Assembly (NCBI GenBank): GCA_964030475.1
Contig: CAXIPT010000002.1
Coordinates: 16,614,749 to 16,678,748, forward strand
Length of the DNA stretch: 64,000 bases
Source: Tethya wilhelma
Lineage: Eukaryota > Porifera > Demospongiae > Tethyida > Tethyidae
Reading direction: 5' to 3'
Positions 1 to 11,930 of this stretch are shown here, piece by piece. A program made the position numbers and the translations under genes. Below the pieces are notes generated by a model. That model was not told where the DNA came from, made no database searches, and saw nothing but the letters and a program-made list of their open reading frames with translations. Positions within the stretch are counted from its first letter, which is position 1. Each line of letters begins with the position of its first letter.

Positions 1-648
1 AGCAGCTCTTAGTTCATCTGATCCGTTTTCTCTCTGTAATATTGTCAACAAGCGATACCTCAACTCCGACGCCACTCAAGCTCGTTGGAACAACTAAGAA
101 ACTAGAAACTTTAAACATTTAGTGAACAGAACACAGTCATGCTGACACTTTCTTTATGCATATACTATCTTACACAAAGATAATTTGTAGTTCTCAGTGA
201 GTTGTGTGNGGTACTGAGTATTCATGATGTATGGCTAGAACTAAGGATGTGTAACACACTTCGTTGCTGGTCTTGTAAAAATGTCAATATAGTCATATTG
301 TTTTGAGTTGTGTCATGCCCATGCAAGTACTAAGATTTTATAGCAACAATGGAGTTGCCAGCCTCTGACACATATTATGAGATGGAGTCTGTAAAAATGT
401 CCTGTGTACATAGTGTGTGACCAACTCTCCATTGGTCTAGCATCTCACAGTCAGACTTCCTTTCTCTGATATGTCTGTTAAGTAACCAGTCCACCTGTAC
501 AATGCACACCACGGCTAGCTTCAGCGCCTACTTTTATACTTATAATGTTTATATAAGTTTCACCACTTGTATAATAATGTATTAGTGGCAAACTTTTTTT
601 AATAGTGAAAATCTGGCCCTCACAATCTCTCTTTCTTTTTCCTTGCAG
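1..648. other. upstream flank or intron of the RAP80-like gene; no exon recognised
   Basis: No exon could be supported here. The first recognisable exon starts at 649 after a good acceptor (tttccttgcag) in an open frame, so the true N-terminus of the RAP80-like protein must lie in this stretch or further left. There is a single N at 210. An open frame at positions 3-122 has no family resemblance and was not called. Confidence 0.5.
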
Positions 649-3600
649 TACAAGTTTGTGGGGACCCAGAGCATAGTGGGTGAGGTATTGGCTAAGAAGT
701 CACCACCTAGAAGAGCAGCTACACCTCCAAGACATTGGGATAGCTCCACCACTTCAGGAGAAGATGTCTCAGTGAGAGATGGAGGAGGAACCCCATCAAG
801 GAAGAAGCTGGCTACTCCCAAGACAAAGAAATGTGAGAATACCTGCATGTGTAGAACCCAAATGAGTGGTGTGATAGAGGAAGTAATTGGAGTACATAAG
901 CTGTTGTCGATAAGTGTCCAATTCTGTTTGCATAAATGTATGCATACTACATAATTACGTTTCGTGCAAATGTGTAAATTTAATATTAGTATTGCTTTCT
1001 GTGTATCTAGCACCAGGTTCTGGTATTGATCAGCTAGTACAGGAGAAGGAGGATGAAGATATGAAGGTTTGAATAGCATTTATTATAGTGTATTCATTGT
1101 AATTGTAGATCTACATTCAAACAAAATGTACATTACTCTTTGTAGAAGTCTCTTCGTGACTTATTTTCTTTTACTTCCAGAGAGCCATAGAGGCCAGTCT
1201 TAGAGATGAAAGGTTGAGACGACGGAAGGCAAGAGAAGAAGAGAGTGAACAGTATGAGATATACCGATCCATTCAGAAGGAGATTGGGAAAGTCGTACCT
1301 ATTCTTGCTGATACAGAGCCACATTCTGCTGCTGTTACTAACAAGGTATGATAATTGGGGTCTTTCAAAAGGAAATGGAATAATGAAAGTTGTAGTTTTT
1401 TTCTTCTGTTGTTTTTCTTTGTTTATTTTTTTCCCCTTATTGTTATTGTTTACAGAGTACAGCATCTGGAGCTGGGCCTGAGCAGGCAGCTGGTGTTGAT
1501 GTTCACCATTCTCCATTTCAGTCAGAGCCGGTGTCTAGAGTGTTCATCCCTTCTTCACAACAGTTGAAGGCCGTCTCAGTTAGGAAATTGAGCATACCAA
1601 AGTCTATGAGGAGCAAGAGGAGCTCAGAACAGCTGGGAACAATCAGAGAGGCTGTCACTCCTACCAACACTATCGTAGAAGCCTCTCCAACAGTAACCCC
1701 TCCAGAGTCGGCAGTAATCAGAGAAGATGGCACTAAGAAATACAATGTGATCTTGAGTGATAATGACAATGATACAACTCCACCATTGTCTAGAAGTGCT
1801 TCACCTCTCATGAGCACTGAGTTACCTTCATTTGCTCGAACTGTGGAGGTAATTGATGCGGCAAAGACTGCTTACAGTAGAGCAGCTGAATTGATTGCTG
1901 ACACAGAAACAGAATCCGATGTATCAGTTGTTGAAGTTGTGCAGCCCCAGTTGAATAAAGAACTAGTAAAGATGACTGTATCGTCTCGCAGTGATTATAA
2001 TCCCATTGTACCAGTCAGTAAGATGACAATGACAGAATCCAGACCTGTCAGAAAAGGTCGATCGAACTTGCTTCGCCTGTCAAAAGATCGTAAGCGAGGA
2101 TTTGGTGTGAGTTACCAAGAGACTAATGTGCAGAAGTCATCTGAAGAGCCTGCACCAAAACGACAAAAGATCGAGCCTCGGGCCAATATGGGTGACGACA
2201 AGGATAAATGTGGTGTGCCTCCAGAAGTAGCCGACAACAAAGGCCCTGTCCTAGTGGATCGGTGCTCACCAGAATGCTCCATTGTGGAGCATGGACTAGA
2301 CCAGTCATCTGACAAGTCTGACACCATGGATATGGACACAGACCAGACTCAACAAGAAACATCTTTAAGTAGACAGCAGGAACTGAGAACAGTAGACGAA
2401 GTGACTGCTTCTAGTAGACAGTTATCAGTTGATCCATGCGTTCACAAGCAGCCAAAGTTAGCCTCAGGTTCACTTCAGGCTCAACAGAAGAGTGATAGAC
2501 TGAGTGAGATTGTCTCGAGTTTAAAGTATCGCTCTGAGGTAGCAGCACTCCAAGCTACTAATTCGAATCTTGTTGCTAAAAAGTCTTCTGATCACTCCAT
2601 TCGTTTGTTCACTGATTTCAGCAATTGTTCCACTTCTGATGTTGTTCAGAAGTTTGACAGCTACTTTGCCCGCTTGGCTGATGCTCAAAGTAAGGTGTTG
2701 TGGAGACTACAGTGGGGCAAACCAGTAACAGTTGCCAAGAAGACATCAAGCTCTCTTTCCGTCGGTAGAAGTCGTAGACTCTTACGTTCTAATGTGGAGT
2801 ATCCTCTCTCTAGAGTCGAACTCAAGATACAGCCTTCAAAGAAGACTAAACCAAGTGGCTTGAGCAGACAATCTCCTCCCAGCACCGGGAGGGTATACAT
2901 GTGGCCAGATGAGGGTGATGGTGATGCAAGTGCACTTGATGTACCAATAGTAGAAGATGATGCACTTGATGTGCCAATGGTAGTACAAGAAGACCCTGAC
3001 GTTAAAGGTGACCCAGCTGGTGAGGATATGGATAATACACATTCAGCTGACCACTCCCCAAGAGCAGGAGGTGATATAAGTGGTGTAGCTGAAGAGGGAG
3101 GTCTGGGATTCACAACCATGTCACCATCTCTACAACAAGAGGTTGGTGATACTGCTCTTCCCTGCGAGGATCAGCAAAAGAGGGAATTTTTGCCAGAGAA
3201 ACAGGGGTCCAGTCAACCAACACAACCAAAGCCTCCTAGGATCTCAATGAGTGCTTCTTACATTCCACTGAGTTGCTCTCACACCGACACTGATATTGAA
3301 GGGTTTTCTCGAAAAGTTGCAGAGATTGAAAACAATGCAGGTACGTCTTCTCCAAAGGCTCTGTCACAGTCTTCAGTAACTCACTCTCAGGAGAAGGCAC
3401 ACAGTGATGTCATTGTGATTTCAACGCAAATGGATTCTCCGGCATACATACCTTTGGTTGCTCCTGCAAGTGACTCAATCTTCGACAGACTTGAAAGTCC
3501 AACTCATTCTCCCTCACCGAATCTCAGTGGACATGTTGATTCAGAATCAGATGATGATATTGGACAACCTACCTCATCCAAAGATTGGCTAAGCTCTCGC

Positions 3601-3985
3601 AAGAGGGCTTCAGTTAACGAACAAAGGAATGTACTAGCTACTAAGAAAAATAAAGGTCAGGTTGCTTCTTCCAGAGGAAGAAAGAAGAGTAAACCAGTTT
3701 CAACCAAAAGTTTGTCTGCCTCTGCTAGAATGCGAACTAAATCAGTACAGGTTAACGATGAAGACATCACATCAGATGATGCATCATCTGGAGAGGATAC
3801 CCCTGCAATTACGCCAAAGAAGAATCCCAGAAGACACTCAGTGTTGAATGACAGTAGTGATGACGATTTGCTGAACCCTTACCTCAATAAGCCTAAAGGA
3901 ACAACTGAACGGGTACAGCTGAAGAGAAAAACTGTTGCTAGTACCAGTGGCAAGAACAAATCAAAGAAAGGAAGGTTTGTTGGCT

Positions 3986-4068
<83 letters not shown>

Positions 4069-5315
4069 CACATGTGCACACACACACACACAGTGTAATT
4101 GACCTGACTGCTGACACTCAGCAGGCAATAGATTCGTCTCCTAGTCCATCAGTTGATGAAGACCTCATAGAGTGTCCTATGTGTCAGAAGAAATATAGCT
4201 CATCCTCAATCCAAATGCATGCAGCAAAGTGCAATTCCAGTGCAAAAGAAGTAGAGGAAGAAGATGACAATGACAATTGTAGGTTGTGTCCTATCTGTAG
4301 GAAGATGTTTGACATCACAGTCATTGAAGTACACGCTGCACAGTGCACTGGTAGTGACAGCGATGGGGAGAACTCTGATGGACTCTCTTCCCGCCCCACC
4401 CACTCTAGTGGAGCCCCTCTCAGACCAGCGGCCAGCGGTGGAGTAAGAAGAAGTGGTACCGGCATCCGCGGATATAATCCAAGTCTGTTCAGCCTTGTTG
4501 AGAAAGACAGAGAGCAAGAGGAGGAGATCAACTCAAGTGAGACTGAGACAGAAGGAGAGAGAATGGAAGAGGAGGATGGCCCACGTGAGAATGAAGGTAC
4601 ATGAATCCATACCGCATTGAAGCAGTGTCTGTTGGTTGGATACCGTGGCTGTAGCTGTATATTTACATTGGTGCTGTTTATGGGGTCACCTAATGTTGTA
4701 GCACAATGTTACCAATAAGTATGAATGTCTTCATGGTGATTGCAATCTTAATTTCCTTCATTTCTAGATGGTCTTTTTGGTGTACTTGACGAGGCCTTGC
4801 AGTCATCCAGCGGTAAAGATACCGGTGCAACAAGCACTGTGGATCTTGATTCGGCCACTGCCTCTTCAGAGGTGCAGGCCATCCCGTGTGCTGATGGTGG
4901 CTTCATGGTAGACCCCAGTGCAGTGAGCAGCTCACCTGTGAGGTCCTTCAAGAGGATCAGTGAGCTAGACCCAAAGGAGAGAGCCTCTATTCAGAATCAG
5001 TTTTCAGCCAAAGGCAAGCAGCGACATGGAGGAAACAGACCGTCCTATCGTGGCACCTCCTCTATGAGTAGAGAGGAGAGGGACTCATGCACCTGGAGTA
5101 GACCTGATTTTGATTCACTTTTGGACTCAAATCGAAGTAAGAGTGACTGAATAGTTTGAAGATCCTCACTTGTTATATAGACTAGCTGTTTGAAATTTCT
5201 GCCACTGAACACATCTGCAGATAAATCTGGAAGAGGTGGTGGTGGTGGTAGAGGGAGAAAGATGCCAAGAGGACGCGGCAAACACCGCTGGAATTGGAGA
5301 AATAAGAAATACTAG
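649..5315 (+). CDS. UIMC1: RAP80-like UIM/zinc-finger DNA-damage adaptor (5' partial)
   Basis: RAP80 brings the BRCA1-A complex to K63-ubiquitin chains at DNA breaks in the nucleus. Exons by eye: 649-832, 1011-1066, 1181-1345, 1456-3974, 4094-4596, 4768-5136, 5221-5315, all frame-consistent, giving 1,296 visible residues; the start codon is not in view. A ubiquitin-interacting motif (EDEDMKRAIEASL, about residues 74-90) is split by an intron at 1067-1180. The very long exon encodes a Ser/acid-rich disordered region. Two C2HC-type fingers follow (CPMCQKKY...HAAKC and CPICRKMF...HAAQC). Then comes an SPVRSF-x-ISE segment and a basic RGRGK tail, both with counterparts at the same relative place in human RAP80. 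The protein is longer than the human one (719 aa). I saw no clear Abraxas-binding region. Homology is recognised by eye, but several features agree in order. Confidence 0.85.
3988..4066 (+). repeat. (TC)n microsatellite filling an intron of the RAP80-like gene
   Basis: About 78 bp of uninterrupted TC dinucleotides followed by a short CA run. It lies in the 119-bp intron 3975-4093, between donor gtttgt and acceptor cacacag. The microsatellite takes the place of the polypyrimidine tract. Without splicing the frame stops at 3985-3987. Confidence 0.85.
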
Positions 5316-5457
5316 CTGACGTGACACGAACAGAAGTGGGACTGAGCTAATATAGTTGACGTCCATTACCCATATCATTCGTTCACATTATCACATGTTC
5401 ATCTTTTATGCTATAGTACTGCTTCTAAGATTGATAGTTTATGTGTAGTTTACTGTA

Positions 5458-6931
5458 ATGGGCATCAAAGCAGCCGTAAGAAGAGTAATTTCAAGAGTTT
5501 GTCTGCCTCTGAAGGCGTGCTGTCTACCTTTCCTCTCCCTGACCAGAACCCCTGGTGGGCGTCATATGGAATGGAGTGCCGCCTTCTTCGAGCCAGTGTT
5601 TGAGCAGTGCGAGAGAGGAGTGTACCTCCTAGGACTAGTAAGTAGGCCACCAACAGATATCAGACTCTCATGCAATATTGTATGACAGCATATTCTAGCC
5701 CAGCAACTTATAAGGGTATATCGATCCATCTGTACACTCAGCCTACCACCTGCTCCTTATTGTCCTGTTCTAGGTGTGTTTCCTTCTTGTCCTTGCTGGT
5801 ATCTCCATGGTAGTTGGTACAATGTACATCTACATTGTGCCCTACCTCTGGAAGACCCAGCACCCCGTCGTTTTCACCCTCTATGTTCTCTATGGGCACT
5901 ATCTCCTTGTGATGATCTGTTTCAACTATTTCAGTGGAGTGTACACCCATCCTGGCGCAGCTCCGAAGGTATGATTGTGTAGAGTTAGAATATTGCTGCC
6001 ATACATGTATGTGATGTTGGTGTGTTTATGCCTAGTCTGGACACCAGACCCTTTCTTGCTAGGTTTTAGGGGGGTGGCAAGAAAGGAAGGGTCTGGTGCC
6101 CAGACTGGTTTATGCCCAATATCGATACTAAAACAATTATATTGCATACTTTCACTTTCGTATGTTTTATTTATGTCTTCGTATTATTATCATCCTGTCG
6201 TCACAGCCTGTGGACTTTGACCTGGCCACTGCCACAATGAGACATGGTTGGAAGATCTGTCAGAAATGTAAGCTTTGGTTGTTTGTTTGCTTTCAGACTA
6301 GTCACTACTGCAGGATAGTTCTGTAACATGCACTGTGTACATACTTATGGCTGTGTGTGGCTGCAGGTGAAGCCCCCAAGCCCCCCAGAGCACATCACTG
6401 TAGGATATGCAACAAGTAAGGGTGTTGTCATCGTATTACACTTCCTGTGTGTTCCAATGGTATTTATTTTCACTTCAGGTGCATTCTCAAAATGGACCAT
6501 CATTGTCGTATCCTTTGCAACATTGAACAGTGTGTGTGTGTGTGTGTGTATGTGTGTGTGTGCGCGCGCGTGCGTGCGTGCGTGCGTGCGCGTGTGTGTG
6601 CGTGTGTAAATTGCTCTGGTTGTGATATCAATATATTATATACATCAGCATCTTCAATGGTTTGAAGATTGGTAGGAATGTTCTGCTCAAATACTAACCA
6701 GTATTGGATAGTGTTGGTGTGCTTTCATTGTTGCTCCGTTAGAATTACATTATTGGCAGTCTTAATGTTTAAGCCTCCTTAACTCCGCCCCCCTCAGCAT
6801 GGATGTTCAACTGTATTGGGCACAACAACCATCGCTATTTCATGGTCTTCATCATCTTCATGTGGTTGGGCACAGTGTATGTGATCCACTGTGGATGGGC
6901 TAGAATATTCTTCCTGCTCAATATTAAATCA
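5458..6931 (+). CDS. ZDHHC16: DHHC palmitoyltransferase, ZDHHC16-like (3' partial)
   Basis: Membrane S-acyltransferase that attaches palmitate to protein cysteines, probably in ER or Golgi. Exons: 5458-5637, 5774-5968, 6207-6267, 6367-6415, 6479-6507, 6798-6931, giving 216 residues in one frame. The first ATG opens a frame with an AAFFEPVFEQ segment similar to ZDHHC16, then TM1 (about 55-80) and TM2 (about 90-112). The cysteine-rich domain follows: CEAPKPPRAHHCRICNKC, with active site DHHC at about 169-172, then PWMFNCIGHNNHRYF and TM3. The final TM4 and C-terminal tail are missing because the assembly breaks at the N at 6989, just after donor GTGAGT at 6932. The start is only 142 bp after the RAP80 stop, a compact same-strand arrangement. 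DHHC membership is certain; the ZDHHC16 orthology rests on the N-terminus and CRD. Confidence 0.88.
6033..6106. repeat. short near-perfect hairpin in a ZDHHC16 intron
   Basis: Arms at about 6033-6060 and 6077-6106 are reverse complements (AGTCTGGACACCAGACCC against GGGTCTGGTGCCCAGACT) around a 16-bp loop. This resembles a very short palindromic MITE. It lies in the intron 5969-6206. Confidence 0.7.
6529..6606. repeat. (TG)n/(CG) microsatellite
   Basis: TG repeats with an internal GCGCGCGTGCGTGCG stretch in the intron between the DHHC exon and the next exon. A second pure (TG)n at 6950-6988 runs into the N at 6989 and is the likely reason the assembly stops there. Confidence 0.9.
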
Positions 6932-6949
6932 GTGAGTTGTTGATCGAGA

Positions 6950-6988
<39 letters not shown>

Positions 6989-6989
6989 N

Positions 6990-9690
6990 CCTCATTTTGA
7001 CAGGCTGCTGACTTACTGACTGGAAGCTCAAGCCTTATGGTCAATGTTTCACTGTGTTTATATTATCGCTCAGCTATACTGTAATTTATGTGCAAGAAAA
7101 GCACTGGATCATTGCACTGAGGGTTAAACAGCTGCCACCAATTAAAACTTACATAATATTTTGTATGTGAATAAGGGGGAAAGTGTGATGAGATTATATG
7201 TGTGAGTACGAGTGTGTATCCATAGATAATATATTATCTATGGTGTATTACTATGTTGGAGGGGCAGTACTTTTCCAGTATCCCTCTAGATCTCGTTGGT
7301 GTAGAAATTGCTTTTGCTGACTTAGCATGACAGGTGCATCTGACTAAATTTATTAGCAAACAAAACTGATACTCATGTATCGTATACCTCCTCTGCATGG
7401 GTCATAGTACATGCTGGGCAATTTCCAATTAAGTGAATAGTCAAAAAGGAACCATAGGATGATCAATGTATCTAATACTATATATTAAGGTGGAATAATT
7501 ATTATGCCAAAAAAAATGAGTTCAATTATTGTGACATAAATTATTTGAATATTACGTCTCTAATGGCCAAGCCATATTAGTACCAAAACTGGTAATTGCT
7601 CACTATACATTTTAATTCACTATACATTTTAGTGGAAGGCCGTTTCTGGTCATGAATGCAAAATGTGTTAGTGTAATTATAATAAAAGGGTATAATGGGA
7701 TAATACGAATTGTTACTGCAGTTGCTGCTCTATAACTACATAATTTCTACTCAGTCAAATTGCATGCAGAGAGTCTGACAATACGTAGATAGAGTTGCTC
7801 ACAGTATATAAGACAGCTACAAATGGCCAAAGAAAATATACTGTTGTTTATTCCCAATGTAATAGGTAAGACTATGGCACATTGTAAGTCAGGATACAAA
7901 TACATGCAACTTCACTTCTGTATATACGTATACAAATGGTTATACTACTATTTTGTCATACATATAGGGAGCAATATTAGTGAACATAAAAAAAAAGGAT
8001 CAGGTCAGAGAGCGGTGGTTCTAGAGATTTAAAGAAGCTACTAGCTCATTCTACCATTCCCAAGCTAAACTGAGCTGGCACAGAGTGTATTCGAATGTTT
8101 TCTAGCAACGAAGGAGGTTAGGAGTTCAGGAGTCGAAGTTGCAATACTATACAACTGATTCAAGATGTACTGAATTTGTCTTGGCAAATTAAGGTTTGTT
8201 ACTAAGCATGAACCCTTGTTGATAAGGCTCTCAGAAAGCTCTATATATAGTAACGAGCCGAAATGTAGCCATGATAAAAATGTATGTAATACTTATATCA
8301 CCTCAGCCCTCGGGCGCTGCATGCCCTCAAGATTCGATGCAATAAATGTCATATACATTCCTCGTGCCGTGATATAACCTATTACATACAGTATACTAGT
8401 CACGTTATGTAGAAACAGAATGCATGTGCCATGTGTGTAGATGTATGCTGCCTGTGTAATTTATTTTACATAATGATGACCTTTACCGGTAACAAATGGT
8501 GGCTACACTTGAAGTGAAGACAGTAGTACATAGGAATGGCCATAGATACATACAACACAAAATATTTCACCCTAAAAAACTATATAGTCAAGGAGCCTTT
8601 TGATGTAATATTTTTGATGGGACTGTGTGTCCTCTACCCCAAGTACATGATACTCTTTCAGCTGATTGTCTACTTTGATATATCAAAAGCATGGATCCGA
8701 AAGCATAGGTAATTAATTAAAATGGAGATCAATCCTCACATGCAACATGCACTAGTTCAGACAGATGATGCACAGAATTTTTTCATATTTTTTTTTAATA
8801 ACAGTTCAGCATAAGCATTACACTAAATTTAAATGTACACCCAAATATAATTGTAATATTAGCACGTATTATGCACGGGGTCAAATGGTTACGGCAATAA
8901 TATTATTCCCCATAATGTGCATGCATGCTATAGAAAAGACTCAAAATTAATTTTGTAGGCGAATACAGCAAAACCTCCAAACAAAGGACGCTTTGGAGAC
9001 AATATAAATTCGGCTTGTTTGACCTTTGTAGAGAGGTTGTCCTCTTCTTGGATGTTCTGTTTATATTGCTACAATAGGGAATTGGAATTTTTGGGAATAA
9101 AGAATTGTCCTTTGTTGAGACATCTAGCTGGGTTCATGTCAATGTGTCACAGTTTTGTGCAGCTCTACACTCCTAGGCCATAAGAGTCATAAGGATACAA
9201 GCAATAAGGTTCTGAAATTTTAAATTACTACAGTGATGTGAGTTTGATCATAGATTATATTAGTTTCACAGGCTTTTCAGCATAACTTTGCAGCCTGAGT
9301 TATACATTATATGTATAATGATTACAAGCAATCAAACAACATTCTATAGTTTGGACTCTATCTCCTCAGTTATGGAGCAGAACTATTCTTTGTGGCATTG
9401 TATCTTCTCTATTTCTCTAATGGACCATCACATATGCAGAAGTTTCTACAAACAAACTAATTATCTTATTTTAAAATACAAATTTCAGTATCTGTGATGG
9501 GCTCTGAAGTAGGACTGTGGCAGGCTACAGCAGCAGTAACATTTCCGTTGGCTTGTACTAATCTACTAATCAGCCTGTTGATCTTACAAAATGCCATTAT
9601 TGGTATCGACATTGCTAGGAGAGCTGCAGAGAAGTAACCATATAATAGTGTTAATATACAGCTAATATATAGCCCAGCTATAGGACTGGT
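6990..9690 (+). repeat. left arm of a 2.7-kb inverted duplication (CDIPT locus)
   Basis: This stretch is the near-identical reverse complement of 14363-17071. The homology starts exactly at the N at 6989 and on the other side ends exactly at the N at 14362. Arms differ by scattered single-base changes and small indels at a level like two alleles. The likeliest explanation is that two haplotype contigs of one locus were placed in the scaffold in opposite orientation. A true inverted duplication cannot be excluded. Confidence 0.85.
7823..9637 (+). pseudogene. CDIPT: phosphatidylinositol synthase (CDIPT), incomplete copy on left arm
   Basis: CDIPT joins CDP-diacylglycerol and myo-inositol in the ER. 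Recognisable exons: 7823-7865 (MAKENILLFIPNVIG, the family N-terminus, chosen as start because it matches that of the human protein), 8588-8708 (FLMGLCVLYPKYMILFQL...KAWIRKHR, membrane segment after the active site), about 9350-9430 (YGAELFFVALYLLYFSNGP), and last exon 9489-9637 ending in TAA (final membrane segment and ARRAAEK tail). I could not find the exon with the CDP-alcohol phosphotransferase motif (DG-x2-AR...G-x3-D-x3-D) or the following linker exon between 7866 and 9349, and the exon at 9350 has no obvious GT donor. As assembled it cannot encode an active enzyme. It may be a true pseudogene, or the missing exons may be lost in assembly. Confidence 0.7.
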
Positions 9691-10670
9691 GTATTGAATA
9701 ACTATTATTATTTTGACTTACATTATTATTAAAACTATATCAAATATGTTTATTTTTGTGAACATATTAGTTTGGTATTGAACAGTTGTTAGCGATACAC
9801 AGTATATACGTATTGTAACAAATATAGGAGGACAATGGCATAGCATAGCAGAAAAGAATAATTAACCTCACTGTGTAGCTTAGCTAAAACTTCTCATTTC
9901 AAGTAATTCAGAAACCAATGAGTCAATTTTAGTTGTGGCAAAATTGAAGTGAAGGTAGACAGTCTGGAAAAGTGTGCACCAAACTTGGAAGAGAAAGTGT
10001 GAAGTAGCTAAACTACTTTGCAGTAGCATTTTAGCAGCAAGTGTCCATCTTTTGTGACTTGTGCCTAGCTACACTGTTCATGACCACATTGTTTGTATCT
10101 ATAGGTATATTCAATTTGGCTAAAATTGCATCAGACTGAGTGTGCATGTTTGTCTTAATTAATGTGTACATTGAGCTGTTGTGTTAGTTGGACCTGTCGA
10201 CTTAAGTTTTAGTCCCTTGTCAAGTGACATATAAGGTATCTCCAGTATAGCTTCTCAAATAATACTATTTCTTGTAGTCTCATGCAGACTATTACCGTGT
10301 TTTAGGATCACTTAATTCACTTGTTTTGTAGATTAGATTTGGAGCAAGAAAATTTCTAAACTCAGCCAATACCCTTTACAGATATTAGCAAATCTTTGGG
10401 AAAACAATCAGAAACCTCGCTAAGACAATGAATTCATGTTCATGTACAAGGTACAGTAATGCTTGGGTAAGAATTACCATAACACTAAATTACCATTATC
10501 TGCAGGGTCCATGGAAAAGTGACAAATAGTTGTACTATAGCCACCTTTGGGAATCAAAGAATTGTATACACTTATAGAACACATTATGAAATTATCCTTC
10601 CATTTATGAAATAGGGCTTGCTAAATTTTGTAGACTTTTTGGTAAATTTCGACATTTTTAAAATTAAACT
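9691..10670. other. non-coding flank after the left CDIPT copy
   Basis: AT-rich DNA between the end of the left arm and the N at 10671. No exon, repeat array or RNA gene was recognised. Confidence 0.4.
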
Positions 10671-10683
10671 NACACACACATAG

Positions 10684-10900
10684 CTCTCCCTCTTCACTGC
10701 CCTTGGTACCAACAGTAACAACGAGGTGGTGATCCGTCGCAGTCCCATGGAGAACTCCACATCCCCCCCTCCCCTGTTTGCCGGCAAACCAACCAAGTCC
10801 TCCGAGACACTAGCCGTGGGAAGAAGTCATGACTTCTTTGAGGACGAGAGAAAGTTCAAGAAACCGGTGTTCTGTTACTATTGCAATGGTCTTATACAAC
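10684..10900 (+). CDS. isolated exon encoding the first half of a C1-type zinc finger
   Basis: Acceptor cacacatag and donor GTGAGT bound a 217-nt open exon, 72 codons plus one base. After a Ser/Pro-rich stretch (RRSPMENSTSPPPLF) comes SHDFFEDERKFKKPVFCYYCNGLIQ in two pieces: His, 14 residues, CxxC, then Gly-Leu-Ile, the opening of a C1 (phorbol-ester/DAG type) domain. The other half of the finger would be on the next exon, which I did not find. The exon starts 12 bp after the N at 10671, so its gene is cut. It cannot be spliced in frame to the KH exon at 11485. The parent gene is unknown. Confidence 0.5.
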
Positions 10901-11484
10901 GTGAGTTGGTTCATGTACATACGTAACTTCATTTCCCTCAGACTGATGTTCTGTCAGTCTGAGTGTTATGTCTAGAGGGTTTAGAATTTTGGTCGTTTAC
11001 CTTCATCTTAGAATTTTAAATTGTCTGCTTGATCTACTGTGTTTTAGAGATCTTTAGTTGCGAAACACACTGAAAGAGTTATAGTAGTTTGTTTTTTTTC
11101 GGTGTGTGTGTGTCACTCTTAATCTGAAGAATAGCAAGGCTGCTCTGAAAATATTAGACATGGGCATAAAGTACTGGTGTTTATCTATATTTTTTCAGAA
11201 GCTAAAAGCTTTTATTTCCTGAGCTATCCCAGGATTTTCAGTTCGAGCGATTATTTAGGCTATGTGGCCCCACCCACTAGCACTATGTATAAAATACAAA
11301 TCATGTAGAAGGGTCTCTCTGTCTCAATGCCTTGTTCCCAGGCTTCTTTCTGCATAAGTGACTTAGTATGTAGAGAGACTGTAAAGAAACAGCTTGAAGC
11401 ACTGCACGGCATGTTTAGTTCTAGCTAACTGTATGTGGACATGTATGGCTATTATTGTGAATGTACATATACAATGTCATGTAG

Positions 11485-11930
11485 ATGGCTACAATGGACT
11501 ATGCTGAGATCAAGGTGGACCAGAAGTACCATCGTCACATCATTGGAAAGGGTGGAGCAAGTGGTAAGGATTTTTATTTTTCCACACTTGCACACTAGCT
11601 ATCAATTGTCACTGTCACACTATCGCATCCCTCAACCTACTCTTCTTCACTCTCACACCCTCACACCCTCACATCCTCACACCATCACCCCTCACATCCT
11701 CACACCCTCACACCCTCACACCCTCACACCCTCACATCCTCACACCCTCACACCCTCACCCTCACATCCTCACCCCTCACACCCTCACAGTGAATCGTAT
11801 CAAGACTGAGACCGGTACGTCCATCATCATTCCTCCCGATGATGACAAAAATGATTGCATCAGGATCGAAGGAGACCCCAAGGGAGTGCAGGCTGCTAAG
11901 ACCATGCTCCTGGAAATGGCCGCCAAAATG
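11485..11930 (+). CDS. HDLBP: vigilin-type KH domain (two exons of a larger gene)
   Basis: Vigilin is a multi-KH RNA-binding protein. Exons 11485-11563 and 11791-11930 join in frame. They read MDYAEIKVDQKYHRHIIGKGGAS, in two parts, then VNRIKTETGTSIIIPPDDD and IRIEGDPKGVQAAKTMLLEMA. The IIGKGG loop and the IRIEGDP-x-GVQ-x-AK segment are hallmark vigilin KH features. Only one KH domain of the usual 14 or so is present; no neighbouring KH exons were found on this contig (10672-14361). It is therefore a fragment, either a dispersed partial copy or a piece of a gene broken by assembly. The intron between the exons is a CACACCCT minisatellite. Confidence 0.7.
11635..11790. repeat. (TCACACCC)n minisatellite in the vigilin-type intron
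   Basis: About 19 imperfect copies of TCACACCC/TCACATCC running up to the acceptor cctcacag at 11790, so the array itself supplies the pyrimidine tract and AG. Confidence 0.85.

Noticed and set aside
3..122. Open frame at the left edge as the end of an upstream gene
   Set aside because: Forty codons without domain, acceptor or poly(A) support.
582..1079. Minus-strand 165-residue open frame
   Set aside because: Overlaps two RAP80 exons that fit in phase and carry the UIM; no family resemblance.
7823..8032. Complete 69-residue ORF MAKENILLF... as a small gene
   Set aside because: Only its first 14 codons are the CDIPT first exon; the rest is intron read-through after a GTAAGA donor.
8765..8950. 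Identical ORFs at 8765-8950 (+) and 15111-15296 (-) as conserved genes
   Set aside because: Identity is due to the inverted duplication; no family resemblance, AT-rich composition.
10684..11930. One gene joining the C1 exon and the KH domain
   Set aside because: Exon phases do not fit (phase 1 into a frame that then hits TGA), and the two domains are not known together.
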